Assembly (NCBI RefSeq): GCF_006517625.1
Contig: NZ_VHQI01000002.1
Coordinates: 1-64,000 of the forward strand
DNA: 64,000 nt
Direction: 5' to 3'
Origin: Mixta tenebrionis
GTDB lineage: Bacteria; Pseudomonadota; Gammaproteobacteria; Enterobacterales; Enterobacteriaceae
Shown piece by piece: positions 40,056 through 49,325 of this stretch (position 1 is the stretch's first letter; the number at the start of each line of letters is the position of its first letter). A program made the translations under genes and the position numbers. Below the pieces are notes generated by a model. That model saw only the letters and a program-made list of their open reading frames with translations. It searched no databases and had not been told where the DNA came from.

Positions 40056-40076
40056 CATATATAAAGGATGTGCAGC

Positions 40077-41345
40077 ATGGAACCTATTACAATTACTCTT
40101 GCTCTGCTGCTTTTCGCCATCGTGATGTTCGTCTGGGAGAAGGTGCCGTTAGCGGTAACGTCAATGATGATCTGTGTTGCGCTGGTGCTTACCGGGGTAC
40201 TGAATATGAAGCAGGCTTTTTCCGGCTTCATTGATACCAATGTGATTCTGTTTGTTGCGATGTTTATCGTCGGCGGTGCGCTGTTTGAAACCGGCATGGC
40301 GAATAAAGTAGGCGGGGTAATTACCCGCTTTGCCAAAACGGAAAAACAGCTAATTTTCACCATCATGCTGGTCACCGGCCTGATGTCCGGCGTGCTGTCG
40401 AATACCGGCACCGCCGCCGTGTTAATTCCGGTTGTTATTGGCGTGGCGGCAAAATCGGGCTTTGCGCGCTCTCGTCTGTTGATGCCGCTGGTTTTCGCCG
40501 CCGCGCTGGGCGGCAATCTGTCGATGATTGGTGCGCCTGGCAACCTGATTGCGCAGTCTGCTTTACAAAATATCGGTGGCGGCTTTGGCTTTTTTGAGTA
40601 TGCGAAAATCGGTATGCCGATGCTGATTTGCGGCATCCTCTACTTTCTGACGCTGGGTTACAAATTCCTGCCTAATAATCCCAACGGCGGCGCGGCGGGT
40701 GGCGTGGGCGAACAGCGCGATTACAGCCATGTTCCCCGCTGGAAACAGCTGTTGTCGCTGGTAGTGCTGATTGCCACCATTCTCGGCATGATTTTCGAAC
40801 AGCAGATCGGGATCAGCCTTGCCATTATCGGCTGTATTGGCGCGCTGGTGCTGGTAGTTACAGGCGTGCTGAATGAGAAGCAGGCGTATAACGCTATCGA
40901 TTCACAAACCATTTTTATCTTTGGCGGCACGCTGGCGCTGGCGCAGGCGCTGGAAATTACCGGGGCCGGAAAACTGGTAGCGGATTACGTTATCGGCATG
41001 CTGGGACAGAACTCTTCGCCCTTTACGCTGCTGGTGGTGATATTCGTGCTCTCGGTCATTATGACCAACTTCATGTCCAATACGGCGACCACGGCGTTGC
41101 TGGTGCCGGTGAGTCTCTCTATTGCCGCCGGTATGGGCGCCGATCCGCGCGCGGTATTGATGGCGACGGTTATCGGCGGCTCCTGCGCCTATGCAACGCC
41201 CATCGGTATGCCTGCCAATATGATGGTGCTGTCGGCGGGCGGCTATAAGTTTGTCGATTACGCCAAAGCGGGCCTGCCCCTTATCCTGGTTTCCACCATT
41301 GTCAGCCTGATCCTGCTGCCAATCCTTTTCCCTTTTCACCCGTAA
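40077..41345 (+). CDS. SLC13-type divalent anion carrier (probable tartrate transporter)
   Basis: Inner-membrane carrier of the ion-transporter (SLC13/DASS-like) superfamily, 422 residues and about 11 helices. Two inverted SNT-containing re-entrant motifs occur (SGVLSNTGTAAVLIP near residue 105 and NFMSNTATTALLVPVS near 330), each followed by a glycine-rich G..(A/I)G.P.N.. element. I chose ATG 40077; ATG 40068 is an alternative. It starts the operon transporter-ttdA-ttdB-oadGAB. In Salmonella the neighbouring carrier (STM3356) is required for d-tartrate fermentation, the typing name for L(+)-tartrate. Confidence 0.85.
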   Translation: MEPITITLALLLFAIVMFVWEKVPLAVTSMMICVALVLTGVLNMKQAFSGFIDTNVILFVAMFIVGGALFETGMANKVGGVITRFAKTEKQLIFTIMLVTGLMSGVLSNTGTAAVLIPVVIGVAAKSGFARSRLLMPLVFAAALGGNLSMIGAPGNLIAQSALQNIGGGFGFFEYAKIGMPMLICGILYFLTLGYKFLPNNPNGGAAGGVGEQRDYSHVPRWKQLLSLVVLIATILGMIFEQQIGISLAIIGCIGALVLVVTGVLNEKQAYNAIDSQTIFIFGGTLALAQALEITGAGKLVADYVIGMLGQNSSPFTLLVVIFVLSVIMTNFMSNTATTALLVPVSLSIAAGMGADPRAVLMATVIGGSCAYATPIGMPANMMVLSAGGYKFVDYAKAGLPLILVSTIVSLILLPILFPFHP

Positions 41346-41381
41346 TTAACAGAAGTATTTCTGATTAAGAAGGAGCATTTA

Positions 41382-42281
41382 ATGAGCAAAAGCGCACAGA
41401 TATCTCATATGACCGACATTATGGCGCGGTTTGTGGGATATACCGGCAAAGTTCTGCCTGATGATGTCACCGCTAAGCTGGAGGAGCTACAGACCAAAGA
41501 GACCAGTCAGCTGGCGAACGTCATTTTTACCACCATGTTTGACAACCAGCGTCTGGCGAAAGAGCTGGATCGTCCTTCCTGCCAGGATACCGGCGTAATT
41601 CAGTTTCTGGTGGAGTGCGGCGCGCATTTTCCGCTGATTGGCGAACTGGAGACGCTGCTGCGTGAGGCGGTAATTAAGGCGACTGTGGATTCCCCGCTGC
41701 GCCACAATAGCGTGGAAACCTTCGACGAATACAACACCGGAAAAAACGTAGGTAAAGGTACGCCGACGGTATTTTGGGAAATCGTTCCCGATTCAGACCA
41801 GTGCGCTATTTATACCTATATGGCCGGCGGCGGCTGTTCACTGCCCGGCAAGGCGATGGTGCTGATGCCGGGCGCCGGTTATGAAGGCGTAACGCGCTTC
41901 GTGCTGGACGTTATGACCAGCTACGGCCTTAACGCCTGTCCGCCGCTGCTGGTTGGCGTGGGCGTGGCTACCTCGGTGGAGACGGCAGCGCTGCTGTCGA
42001 AAAAGGCGCTGATGCGTCCGGTAGGCAGCCATAACGCTAATCAACGCGCCGCCGCGTTGGAAAAGATGCTTGAAGAAGGTATTAACAAAATTGGTCTGGG
42101 GCCGCAGGGCATGTCGGGCAATACTTCGGTAATGGGCGTCAATATTGAAAATACCGCCCGTCATCCTTCCACTATCGGCGTAGCGGTAAATGTCGGCTGC
42201 TGGTCGCATCGTAAAGGGCACATCGTTTTTGATAAAGATCTTAACTACACCATTTTGTCTCATACAGGAGTTGCTTTCTGA
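41382..42281 (+). CDS. ttdA: L(+)-tartrate/fumarate dehydratase alpha subunit
   Basis: Iron-sulfur hydro-lyase alpha subunit, 299 residues, closest by recognition to E. coli TtdA (303 residues). Cysteines expected to bind the [4Fe-4S] cluster are in [18 protein letters not shown] and [10 protein letters not shown]. Other conserved blocks are [16 protein letters not shown] and [14 protein letters not shown]. It removes water from tartrate to form oxaloacetate. A class I fumarase activity cannot be excluded, but the separate beta gene and cluster context favour tartrate. AAGGAG precedes the ATG. Confidence 0.87.
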   Translation: MSKSAQISHMTDIMARFVGYTGKVLPDDVTAKLEELQTKETSQLANVIFTTMFDNQRLAKELDRPSCQDTGVIQFLVECGAHFPLIGELETLLREAVIKATVDSPLRHNSVETFDEYNTGKNVGKGTPTVFWEIVPDSDQCAIYTYMAGGGCSLPGKAMVLMPGAGYEGVTRFVLDVMTSYGLNACPPLLVGVGVATSVETAALLSKKALMRPVGSHNANQRAAALEKMLEEGINKIGLGPQGMSGNTSVMGVNIENTARHPSTIGVAVNVGCWSHRKGHIVFDKDLNYTILSHTGVAF

Positions 42282-42898
42282 TGACGAAGAAAATACTCAC
42301 TACGCCGATTAAAGATGAAGACTTAGCCGATATTAAGGCGGGCGATATTATTTACCTGAATGGGCATATTGTTACCTGCCGCGACGTTGCGCATCGCCGT
42401 TTAATTGAGGGCGGCCGTCAGCTGCCAGTGAATATTGACGGCGGCGCTATTTTACATGCCGGACCAATCGTGCGCCCGATCGCCGGCAGCGATGATAAAT
42501 TCGAAATGGTTTCCGTGGGGCCGACCACCAGTATGCGCATGGAAAAGTTTGAAAAAGAATTTATTGCCCAAACCGGCGTGAAGCTTATTGTCGGTAAAGG
42601 CGGAATGGGCAAGGGAACGGAAGAGGGCTGCGCGCAGCATAAGGCGCTGCACTGCGTATTCCCTGCCGGTTGCGCGGTGGTCGCCGCCGTCTGCGTTGAA
42701 GAAATTGAAGATGCGCAGTGGCGTGATTTAGGCATGCCGGAAACGCTGTGGGTTTGTCGGGTGAAAGAGTTCGGACCGTTAATCGTTTCGATCGATACGC
42801 ATGGCAATAATCTGTTTGAGCAGAACAAGGTTATTTTCAATCAGCGTAAAGAGATCGTTGCCGATGAAATATGCCAGAACGTGAGTTTCATCAAATAA
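42281..42898 (+). CDS. ttdB: L(+)-tartrate/fumarate dehydratase beta subunit
   Basis: Beta subunit, 205 residues, similar along its length to E. coli TtdB ([16 protein letters not shown] start; [50 protein letters not shown]). Its ATG overlaps the ttdA stop by one base (TGATG), a mark of stoichiometric coupled translation. With TtdA it forms the oxygen-sensitive dehydratase that produces oxaloacetate for OadGAB or Mdh. Confidence 0.9.
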   Translation: MTKKILTTPIKDEDLADIKAGDIIYLNGHIVTCRDVAHRRLIEGGRQLPVNIDGGAILHAGPIVRPIAGSDDKFEMVSVGPTTSMRMEKFEKEFIAQTGVKLIVGKGGMGKGTEEGCAQHKALHCVFPAGCAVVAAVCVEEIEDAQWRDLGMPETLWVCRVKEFGPLIVSIDTHGNNLFEQNKVIFNQRKEIVADEICQNVSFIK

Positions 42899-43035
42899 AT
42901 ACAGAATAAATTAACCGGTACGATAATGGGCGGCAAGTTTATTAACCCGGCAGGAAATAGTTCCGCTATGCCAGGAGAAATATTATTTGCTTGCAGCGCC
43001 AGACATTATCGTGCCGCATTGCTGAAGGCTATTTT

Positions 43036-43284
43036 ATGACTGATACAGCGCTATTAAGCGAAGGGATTATCCTGATGTTGCTCGGCATGGGCTTTGTGAT
43101 GCTGTTTCTGCTGCTGCTGATTCTTGCTATCCGGGCGATGTCCGTTATGGTTAACCGTTTTTTCCCGGAGGCCGCCGCCACGCCGCTATCGACGACGCCG
43201 TCCGCCGCGCCATCCGCCGATTTTACCCGTCTGAAGCCAGCTATTGCCGCCGCTATCCATCATCACCGTCGCCTTAACCCCTGA
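43036..43284 (+). CDS. oadG: oxaloacetate decarboxylase gamma subunit
   Basis: Small membrane subunit, 82 residues: one N-terminal helix (about 8-30, [20 protein letters not shown]) and a Pro/Ala-rich tail. The family zinc-binding C-terminus may correspond to the HHHRRLNP end. It anchors OadA to the OadB sodium channel. The ATG at 43036 follows GAAGG; an upstream in-frame ATG (42991) is not supported. Confidence 0.88.
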   Translation: MTDTALLSEGIILMLLGMGFVMLFLLLLILAIRAMSVMVNRFFPEAAATPLSTTPSAAPSADFTRLKPAIAAAIHHHRRLNP

Positions 43285-43299
43285 TTCATGGAGGAATAT

Positions 43300-45063
43300 A
43301 TGTCCGTTGCCATTACCGATGTCGTGTTGCGCGATGCTCATCAGTCGCTGTTTGCAACCCGTCTGCGCCTTGACGATATGCTGCCCATTGCCGCTGAGCT
43401 GGATGAGATGGGCTACTGGTCTGTTGAATGCTGGGGCGGCGCCACCTTTGATGCCTGCATTCGCTTTCTTGGCGAGGATCCCTGGGTGCGCCTGCGCGAG
43501 CTGAAAAAAGCGCTGCCGAAAACCCCGCTGCAGATGCTGCTGCGCGGGCAGAACCTGCTGGGCTACCGACACTACGCTGACGACGTGGTGGAACGCTTTA
43601 TTGAGCGCGCGGTGAAAAACGGCATGGATGTTTTTCGCGTTTTCGACGCCATGAACGACCCGCGCAATATGAAGACGGCGCTGCAGGCGGTGCGCCAGCA
43701 CGGGGCGCACGCGCAGGGAACCCTCTCCTATACCACCAGCCCGGTACATACGCTGCAAACCTGGCTCGATCTTACCGAACAGCTGCTGGAAATCGGCGTT
43801 GATTCAGTAGCGATCAAAGATATGTCCGGCATTCTGACGCCGGGCGCGGCATATGAACTGGTCAGCGAAATTAAACAACGCTACAAGGTGCGCCTGCACC
43901 TGCACTGTCACGCTACTACCGGCATGGCGGAAATGGCGCTGTTGAAAGCCATCGAAGCTGGCGTGGACGGCATCGATACCGCCATCTCCTCCATGAGCGC
44001 CACCTACGGACATCCGGCCACCGAGGCGCTGGTTGCGACGCTGGCCGGCACAAAATATGACACCGGGCTGGAGATCCGTCGGCTGGAAGGCATTGCGGCT
44101 TATTTTCGCGAGGTGCGTAAGAAATATCACGCTTTTGAAGGCCAGCTGAAAGGCACCGACAGCCGTATTCTTGTGGCGCAGGTGCCGGGAGGAATGCTCA
44201 CCAATCTGGAAAGCCAGCTTAAGCAGCAGAACGCGAGCGATAAACTGGATGCGGTGCTGGCGGAAATTCCCCGCGTGCGCGAAGACCTCGGCTTTATTCC
44301 GTTGGTTACGCCCACCTCACAAATTGTCGGCACCCAGGCGGTGTTAAACGTACTGACCGGCGAGCGCTATAAAAGCATCGCGAAAGAAACCGCCGGTATC
44401 CTGAAGGGCGAGTATGGCCGCACCCCGGCGCCGGTTAACGCTGCGCTGCAGGCGAGGGTGCTGGCAGGCGGCCAGCCGATTACCTGCCGTCCGGCGGATT
44501 TGCTGCAGCCGGAGCTGGCGACGCTGGAGGCGGATATCAGGCAACAGGCGCAGGAAAAAAGCATCGTGCTGGCGGAGAACGCTATTGAGGATGTGCTGAC
44601 CGTGGCGCTGTTCCCACAGCCCGGTCTGAAATTCCTGGAGAACCGTAATAATCCGGCGGCCTTCGAACCGGCGCCGCAGACGCAAAGCGCCAGCCCGGTT
44701 GCGCCGGCGTCAACGCAAAAGCCATCCTGCGGCGTTTATACCGTGGAGCTGGAAGGCAAAGCTTTTGTGGTGAAAGTCAGCGAAGGCGGCGATGTTAGCC
44801 AGATCGGCAATGCGGCGCCGATGCCGTCGGCCCCTGCAGCTGTCGGTAATGGCGTGCCGGTCAACTCGCCGCTGGCCGGCACCATCTGGAAGCTGGTGGC
44901 CACGGAGGGTCAGACGGTGGCGGAAGGCGACGTGCTGCTGATTCTGGAGGCGATGAAGATGGAAACCGAAATTCGCGCCGCCCAGGCGGGCACCGTACGC
45001 GACATCAGGGTGAAAGCCGGTGATGCCGTGGCGGTGGGCGATATTCTGATGCAGCTGGCGTAA
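43300..45063 (+). CDS. oadA: oxaloacetate decarboxylase alpha subunit
   Basis: Soluble carboxyltransferase and biotin-carrier subunit, 587 residues. The N-terminal HMGL-like TIM barrel (about 1-300; [20 protein letters not shown] and [11 protein letters not shown] hold metal ligands) is followed by the conserved carboxylase domain. An Ala/Pro linker precedes the biotinyl domain with biotin-Lys553 in EAMKME. GGAGG is five bases before the ATG at 43300. It removes CO2 from oxaloacetate via biotin, coupled by OadB to Na+ export. Confidence 0.95.
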   Translation: MSVAITDVVLRDAHQSLFATRLRLDDMLPIAAELDEMGYWSVECWGGATFDACIRFLGEDPWVRLRELKKALPKTPLQMLLRGQNLLGYRHYADDVVERFIERAVKNGMDVFRVFDAMNDPRNMKTALQAVRQHGAHAQGTLSYTTSPVHTLQTWLDLTEQLLEIGVDSVAIKDMSGILTPGAAYELVSEIKQRYKVRLHLHCHATTGMAEMALLKAIEAGVDGIDTAISSMSATYGHPATEALVATLAGTKYDTGLEIRRLEGIAAYFREVRKKYHAFEGQLKGTDSRILVAQVPGGMLTNLESQLKQQNASDKLDAVLAEIPRVREDLGFIPLVTPTSQIVGTQAVLNVLTGERYKSIAKETAGILKGEYGRTPAPVNAALQARVLAGGQPITCRPADLLQPELATLEADIRQQAQEKSIVLAENAIEDVLTVALFPQPGLKFLENRNNPAAFEPAPQTQSASPVAPASTQKPSCGVYTVELEGKAFVVKVSEGGDVSQIGNAAPMPSAPAAVGNGVPVNSPLAGTIWKLVATEGQTVAEGDVLLILEAMKMETEIRAAQAGTVRDIRVKAGDAVAVGDILMQLA

Positions 45064-45075
45064 CGGAGGCGCGGT

Positions 45076-46377
45076 ATGGAAAGTCTGAATGCTCTGTTAC
45101 AGGGTATGGGGTTTATGCACCTCGGCGCAGGGCAGGCGGTGATGCTGCTGGTGAGCCTGCTGCTACTGTGGCTGGCGATAGCGAAGAAATTTGAGCCGCT
45201 GCTGCTGCTGCCGATCGGGTTCGGCGGGCTGCTATCAAATATTCCTGAAGCCGGCATGGCGCTGACCGCGCTGGAGAATCTGCTGGCGCATCAGGATGCC
45301 GAACAGCTGGCGGCGATCGCGGCGAAGCTCAACTGCGTGCCGGATGTGACGGCGATCAAAGAGGCGCTGGCGCTGGCCTTGCCATCGCTGCAGGATCAGC
45401 TGGAAGTCCTGGCGACGGATATGGGCTATTCCGCTGGGGTGCTGGCGCTGTTTTATAAAGTTGCGATTGGCTCCGGCGTTGCGCCGCTGGTGATTTTTAT
45501 GGGCGTCGGGGCCATGACCGATTTCGGCCCGCTGTTAGCCAGCCCGCGTACCCTGCTGCTGGGCGCGGCAGCGCAGTTCGGTATTTTTGCTACCGTACTG
45601 GGCGCGCTGGCGTTGAACATGCTGGGGATCATTCACTTCACCATGCCGCAGGCGGCGGCGATCGGCATTATCGGCGGCGCGGACGGCCCAACGGCTATCT
45701 ACCTTGCCAGCAAGCTGGCGCCGGAACTGCTGGGGGCGATTGCGGTGGCGGCATACTCCTACATGGCGCTGGTGCCGCTAATCCAGCCGCCGATTATGAA
45801 GCTGCTGACCAGCGAAAAGGAGCGCAAAATTCGTATGGTGCAGCTGCGCACGGTAAGCCGCCGCGAGAAGATGTTGTTTCCGGTTGTACTGTTGCTGCTG
45901 GTGGCGCTGTTGCTGCCCGATGCCGCGCCGCTGCTGGGAATGTTCTGCTTCGGCAATCTGATGCGCGAAAGCGGCGTGGTGGAGCGTCTGAGCGATACGG
46001 TGCAGAACGGGCTGATTAATATCGTTACTATTTTCCTCGGCTTGTCAGTGGGGGCGAAGCTGGTGGCGGATAAGTTTCTGCAGCCGCAGACGCTGGGTAT
46101 TTTGCTGCTGGGAGTCATTGCCTTTGGTATCGGCACCGCCGCCGGCGTGCTGATGGCGAAACTAATGAATCTGTTCAGTAAAAACAAAATCAACCCGCTG
46201 ATTGGCTCGGCCGGCGTGTCGGCGGTACCGATGGCGGCCCGCGTATCAAATAAGGTTGGTCTGGAAGCGGATGCGCAGAACTTCTTGCTGATGCATGCCA
46301 TGGGGCCAAACGTCGCGGGCGTGATCGGTTCTGCAATTGCGGCGGGCGTGATGCTTAAGTATGTGATGGCGATGTGA
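45076..46377 (+). CDS. oadB: oxaloacetate decarboxylase beta subunit (Na+ pump)
   Basis: Integral membrane subunit, 433 residues, nine or so helices plus a re-entrant segment. It carries the conserved [21 protein letters not shown] block with the Na+-site Asp (about residue 203) and the [15 protein letters not shown] segment. It decarboxylates carboxybiotin and drives Na+ out of the cell. GGAGG precedes the ATG, 12 bases after oadA. Confidence 0.95.
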   Translation: MESLNALLQGMGFMHLGAGQAVMLLVSLLLLWLAIAKKFEPLLLLPIGFGGLLSNIPEAGMALTALENLLAHQDAEQLAAIAAKLNCVPDVTAIKEALALALPSLQDQLEVLATDMGYSAGVLALFYKVAIGSGVAPLVIFMGVGAMTDFGPLLASPRTLLLGAAAQFGIFATVLGALALNMLGIIHFTMPQAAAIGIIGGADGPTAIYLASKLAPELLGAIAVAAYSYMALVPLIQPPIMKLLTSEKERKIRMVQLRTVSRREKMLFPVVLLLLVALLLPDAAPLLGMFCFGNLMRESGVVERLSDTVQNGLINIVTIFLGLSVGAKLVADKFLQPQTLGILLLGVIAFGIGTAAGVLMAKLMNLFSKNKINPLIGSAGVSAVPMAARVSNKVGLEADAQNFLLMHAMGPNVAGVIGSAIAAGVMLKYVMAM

Positions 46378-46429
46378 TAAGGCGTCAGGAAAGGGCGACG
46401 GCCTTTTCCTGGACGAAAAGGAATGAGCA

Positions 46430-47134
46430 ATGAATGTACAAGCGGCACCTGATTTAGTTATGCATGCCTTCGAAAAAGAAAGAGTTATTAACGATGTGCT
46501 GGCGTCGCAGGCAGATTTTTCCCGCCTGCAACCGACGCTGAAGCTGTTGAAACACCCTGCGCTTCCACCTGACTGGCATCGTTTGCTGAATGATTGCTAT
46601 CAATGCGGCGAACAGCATGCGCAGCAGGCTATCGCGCTGACGATCTTGCCTGACGAACTGTTACAGTCATCAACGCTGTGGCTGCAGGGCTTCGGCCTGC
46701 TGTGCGCCGCTGCGGGACGGATGGCCGCGACAGGTCAGTCGCTCACCAGTAATCGCTTATGCGATCTGGCAGGCCAGCTTTGCGCTGACCTGCCGGCGAT
46801 CGACAGCGAAGTGCGCGGCGGCTTTTATACGCTACGCAGCGTGGCGTTGCCGGCCTGGCGCCGCCTGCAGCGCGATCGCCACTCATACGAAGTCTGCCTG
46901 CAGCAAACGCTGCTTCATCTGCTGGCGTGGAAAAGCGAGGTTCCCGGCGTGCGTCAGCAGGCTCAGCGTCTGCTCTGGATGGGCGGCGTGCTGGGTGAGA
47001 AGGGCGTTGCGGCGTTGCTGACGTTAGATAACGAGCTGAGCGCCCGACAGTTTAGCTGGTCAACGCTGTGGGCGCTGTTAGCCATCACCGGATTTCTTGC
47101 CCGCTATCCAGCAGGGCCGATATTTGTTGATTAA
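46430..47134 (+). CDS. CitG/MdcB-like protein with eroded active site
   Basis: A 234-residue cytoplasmic protein. The central WLQGFGLLCAAAGRM..LC..A segment (about 85-125) and the C-terminal TLRSVALPAWRRLQ, QTLLHLLAW and ALLTLDNELSARQ blocks resemble triphosphoribosyl-dephospho-CoA synthase (CitG family). Where CitG proteins carry THKG and NDTN..RGG, this one reads STLWLQG and KSEVPGV, so catalysis is doubtful. It follows oadB by 52 bp with AAAGG upstream. No citrate lyase genes are present. Assignment rests on recognised pattern only; the function is unknown. Confidence 0.6.
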   Translation: MNVQAAPDLVMHAFEKERVINDVLASQADFSRLQPTLKLLKHPALPPDWHRLLNDCYQCGEQHAQQAIALTILPDELLQSSTLWLQGFGLLCAAAGRMAATGQSLTSNRLCDLAGQLCADLPAIDSEVRGGFYTLRSVALPAWRRLQRDRHSYEVCLQQTLLHLLAWKSEVPGVRQQAQRLLWMGGVLGEKGVAALLTLDNELSARQFSWSTLWALLAITGFLARYPAGPIFVD

Positions 47135-47462
47135 CTGAGGCGTTGCCGAGGGCGGTATGGCTGAATGACGCCTCGCTGATAATCTGGTGGAACCAGCATA
47201 CGGTGAAATCCTATATCTGCCGCACTGGAAACAGTGCGGCAGAGCGACATCAGGTTATAAAGCTTATGCCGCAAGAGCGAATCGCACGCCGGAAAAGGCA
47301 TCGGCATGGTGAGAGAGGCGCGCCGACTAATAGCAAGAGCAGCTTTAACCACCGGAAGAAGCGCTGAAGCAGGAAAAAGCGGGCAGGCTGAATTACTTTT
47401 TGCTCCGGCGATAAAAAACGGCCTGGTCAGCTTTCCTGCGGGGCGGCAAATGGCTGACCCGA
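47135..47462. other. 328-bp intergenic region with a perfect hairpin
   Basis: No credible gene. At 47217-47242 CTGCCGCACTG-GAAA-CAGTGCGGCAG forms an 11-bp perfect stem with a GNRA tetraloop but no U-run on either strand. It separates the oad island from the hcp module. Confidence 0.75.
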
Positions 47463-47945
47463 TCAGAACTCATGGTTTTCTTTAATATTCCATCCTGACT
47501 GTGTCTCTGCTCCTTTTCCTCCACTGGCCGTCTGCTCCCAGTACTGGTTTTTGACCCTTGCTGCCTGGAACTGGTAGCTGATGCCTGTGAGATCCCGGTG
47601 CGTGGCGCCACTGAACAGGACGTTAGTGATCAGCACATCTTCAAGAGTGATACGACAGTACTCGATCTGGCTGCCGCCGGCTTTACAGACAGAAACCTCC
47701 AGTTTACTGATATGCTTACCGTTTGAGACGTAGCGCATGATGGCGGGCGTGGCCTTATCGATGCCCGCCTGTACCGACAGATCGCGATACTGAACCCTGC
47801 CCGCGCCGCCACCGCCGCCAACCCCCATGTTTCCCGGCTGTGCCGCGCCCCAGGTAAATGAGTCGACGTTGATCCAGCCTTTGTGGTTTGCATCCTGCGA
47901 CTCGCCGGTTATCCCCTCAATGCGTAAAAAAATATCAGTGCTCAT
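47463..47945 (-). CDS. hcp: Hcp-family type VI secretion tube protein (orphan)
   Basis: A 160-residue Hcp1-family protein. The family start MSTDIFLRIEGITGES, the DSFTWGA strand, the glycine-rich loop (GVGGGGGAGRVQYRDL) and the RYVSNGKHISKLEVSVCKAGG core fit hexameric ring formation. AAGGA precedes the ATG. No T6SS structural genes are in the window, so it would serve a distant apparatus. It is divergent from a candidate cargo gene over 75 bp. Confidence 0.93.
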   Translation of the reverse strand: MSTDIFLRIEGITGESQDANHKGWINVDSFTWGAAQPGNMGVGGGGGAGRVQYRDLSVQAGIDKATPAIMRYVSNGKHISKLEVSVCKAGGSQIEYCRITLEDVLITNVLFSGATHRDLTGISYQFQAARVKNQYWEQTASGGKGAETQSGWNIKENHEF

Positions 47946-48020
47946 GGCGTGTTCCTTTGCGTCTTCCGTGTTATCTGTTTAAATTCCACTAATTTCCCGT
48001 GCTCCCACCGAGGTAACGTT

Positions 48021-48818
48021 ATGGATAACTACTGGGATAAGGACAGATTTTCCCGTTATTTTCTTACGCTGGCAAATCTGGAAGCGCAGCAGCTGTACAG
48101 TAAGGCGACGGAAGCAGCTTTTATCCATCTGAAGGATGGATTCACACAGATGGCTTTTCAGGATGAGGTGAAGCGTTTTATTGACGCGCAGCTGGATGCC
48201 ATCCGCTCTGCCAGTTCGGAAATCGAGTGTCAGCAATGCCTGAGAAATCTGCAGGACGAGCATAAATATTTGTCCTTACAGGATCAAATGCTGCGCTCAG
48301 GCGAGGCCGCCCTGCATGCCTCAGTACAGTTTATTAAGAATGACAAAGTCTGGCACTGGGTTATTAATGGCGTGGGGGTTGTGCTGGGCGGGATGCAGGT
48401 TGTCGCTGGGCTGGGAGTGGCTGCGGTATCATTTGCGACAGGTAATGTAATAGGTACAGGATTCGGAGCAATGCTTATTTTACATGGGGCTAATGGCGTT
48501 GTAGAAAGTAGTCTTAATCTTTTTACCGGTAAAAACGATGCTCAGGGTTTTTTAAGAAAATTCTACATTGGAGGCGCAGAATTTTTCGGTTTTGACCAGA
48601 GATTGGCAGAGCTGGCTTATACATCTATGGACTTACTTTTATCTGTATACGGTATGGCGAGATTGATTATAAAACCCCAGCAATATCGTCTTTTTCACTA
48701 TCTGAGTACAGACTATGTCAGAGGGATAAAAGATATGAGCCGTCTGGATTTAGGAATTGAAGCATACAATGATACGTTATCGATAAAGACCCTTTACGAT
48801 GATATAAACAGTGGCTAA
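48021..48818 (+). CDS. DUF4225-like membrane protein, candidate T6SS effector
   Basis: A 265-residue protein. A hydrophilic helical N-terminus (1-105) is followed by two glycine-rich hydrophobic segments (about 112-138 and 140-162; VINGVGVVLGGMQVVAGLG) and a C-terminal region with KPQQYRLFHYL. The pattern resembles DUF4225 proteins found beside hcp in Enterobacterales. GAGGTAACGTTATG supports the start at 48021. From about 48400 onward the sequence is visibly AT-richer than flanking genes, suggesting acquisition. Membrane pore formation by this effector is inference only. Confidence 0.65.
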   Translation: MDNYWDKDRFSRYFLTLANLEAQQLYSKATEAAFIHLKDGFTQMAFQDEVKRFIDAQLDAIRSASSEIECQQCLRNLQDEHKYLSLQDQMLRSGEAALHASVQFIKNDKVWHWVINGVGVVLGGMQVVAGLGVAAVSFATGNVIGTGFGAMLILHGANGVVESSLNLFTGKNDAQGFLRKFYIGGAEFFGFDQRLAELAYTSMDLLLSVYGMARLIIKPQQYRLFHYLSTDYVRGIKDMSRLDLGIEAYNDTLSIKTLYDDINSG

Positions 48819-49129
48819 TTTTTCAACTTGTATCTGAATGCCTTAAAACCAAGCTTCATCGGTGTCATGAAATATATAATTGGCCCAATGATTATCCATG
48901 TAAGAGAATAGGCGAATAAATAATTAATGTCTCCGGAATAAACCTGATGTATAGTCGCGCAAACAAGTATAAAACTAATTATTATTGAAAAAATAAAACG
49001 ACGTCTTAATTCATTAAGCAATGTTGGATAAGTTGCGCCATCCTGCCCCAGATACTGCCGCATTGCGGCTATATCTTTTCCGGTAAATCCGTTTCTGGCG
49101 AGATCTTTCTCTATCTTAGCGCTGTTCAT
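48815..49129 (-). CDS. two-helix membrane protein, candidate immunity factor
   Basis: A 104-residue protein with a basic soluble N-terminus (1-43) and two membrane helices (about 46-63 and 70-88). GAGGAAAAATG gives the start at 49129; a longer frame from 49210 is less likely. It is convergent with the DUF4225-like gene, and the two coding ends overlap by four bases (CTAA). Its size, topology and position suggest an immunity protein, though immunity genes are usually co-directional with their effectors. I recognise no named family. Confidence 0.6.
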   Translation of the reverse strand: MNSAKIEKDLARNGFTGKDIAAMRQYLGQDGATYPTLLNELRRRFIFSIIISFILVCATIHQVYSGDINYLFAYSLTWIIIGPIIYFMTPMKLGFKAFRYKLKN

Positions 49130-49325
49130 TTTTCCTCTTCTCCGGCCTGACAAGTACGAGCCTACTTTAGTTTCTCCGAAATAGACTGGCAATGTCCTGC
49201 CGGTAAACAACCAGGCTTTGGCTGCGGAACAAAGGCTCTCTTACCAGGCTATTACCGGATTTGCTGGCGGCTATCCTGCAGGAACGATAGGTGTTGTTCC
49301 AAGGCGCTCCCGGCGGCGCGCGGGT

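Noticed and set aside
47217-47242. Intrinsic terminator for the oad operon
   Set aside because: The stem is excellent, but neither strand has a U-run after it, so it is reported only as a hairpin.
49130-49325. Remnant toxin or immunity fragment upstream of the small membrane protein
   Set aside because: Short translations on both strands gave no recognisable motif and no ribosome site.
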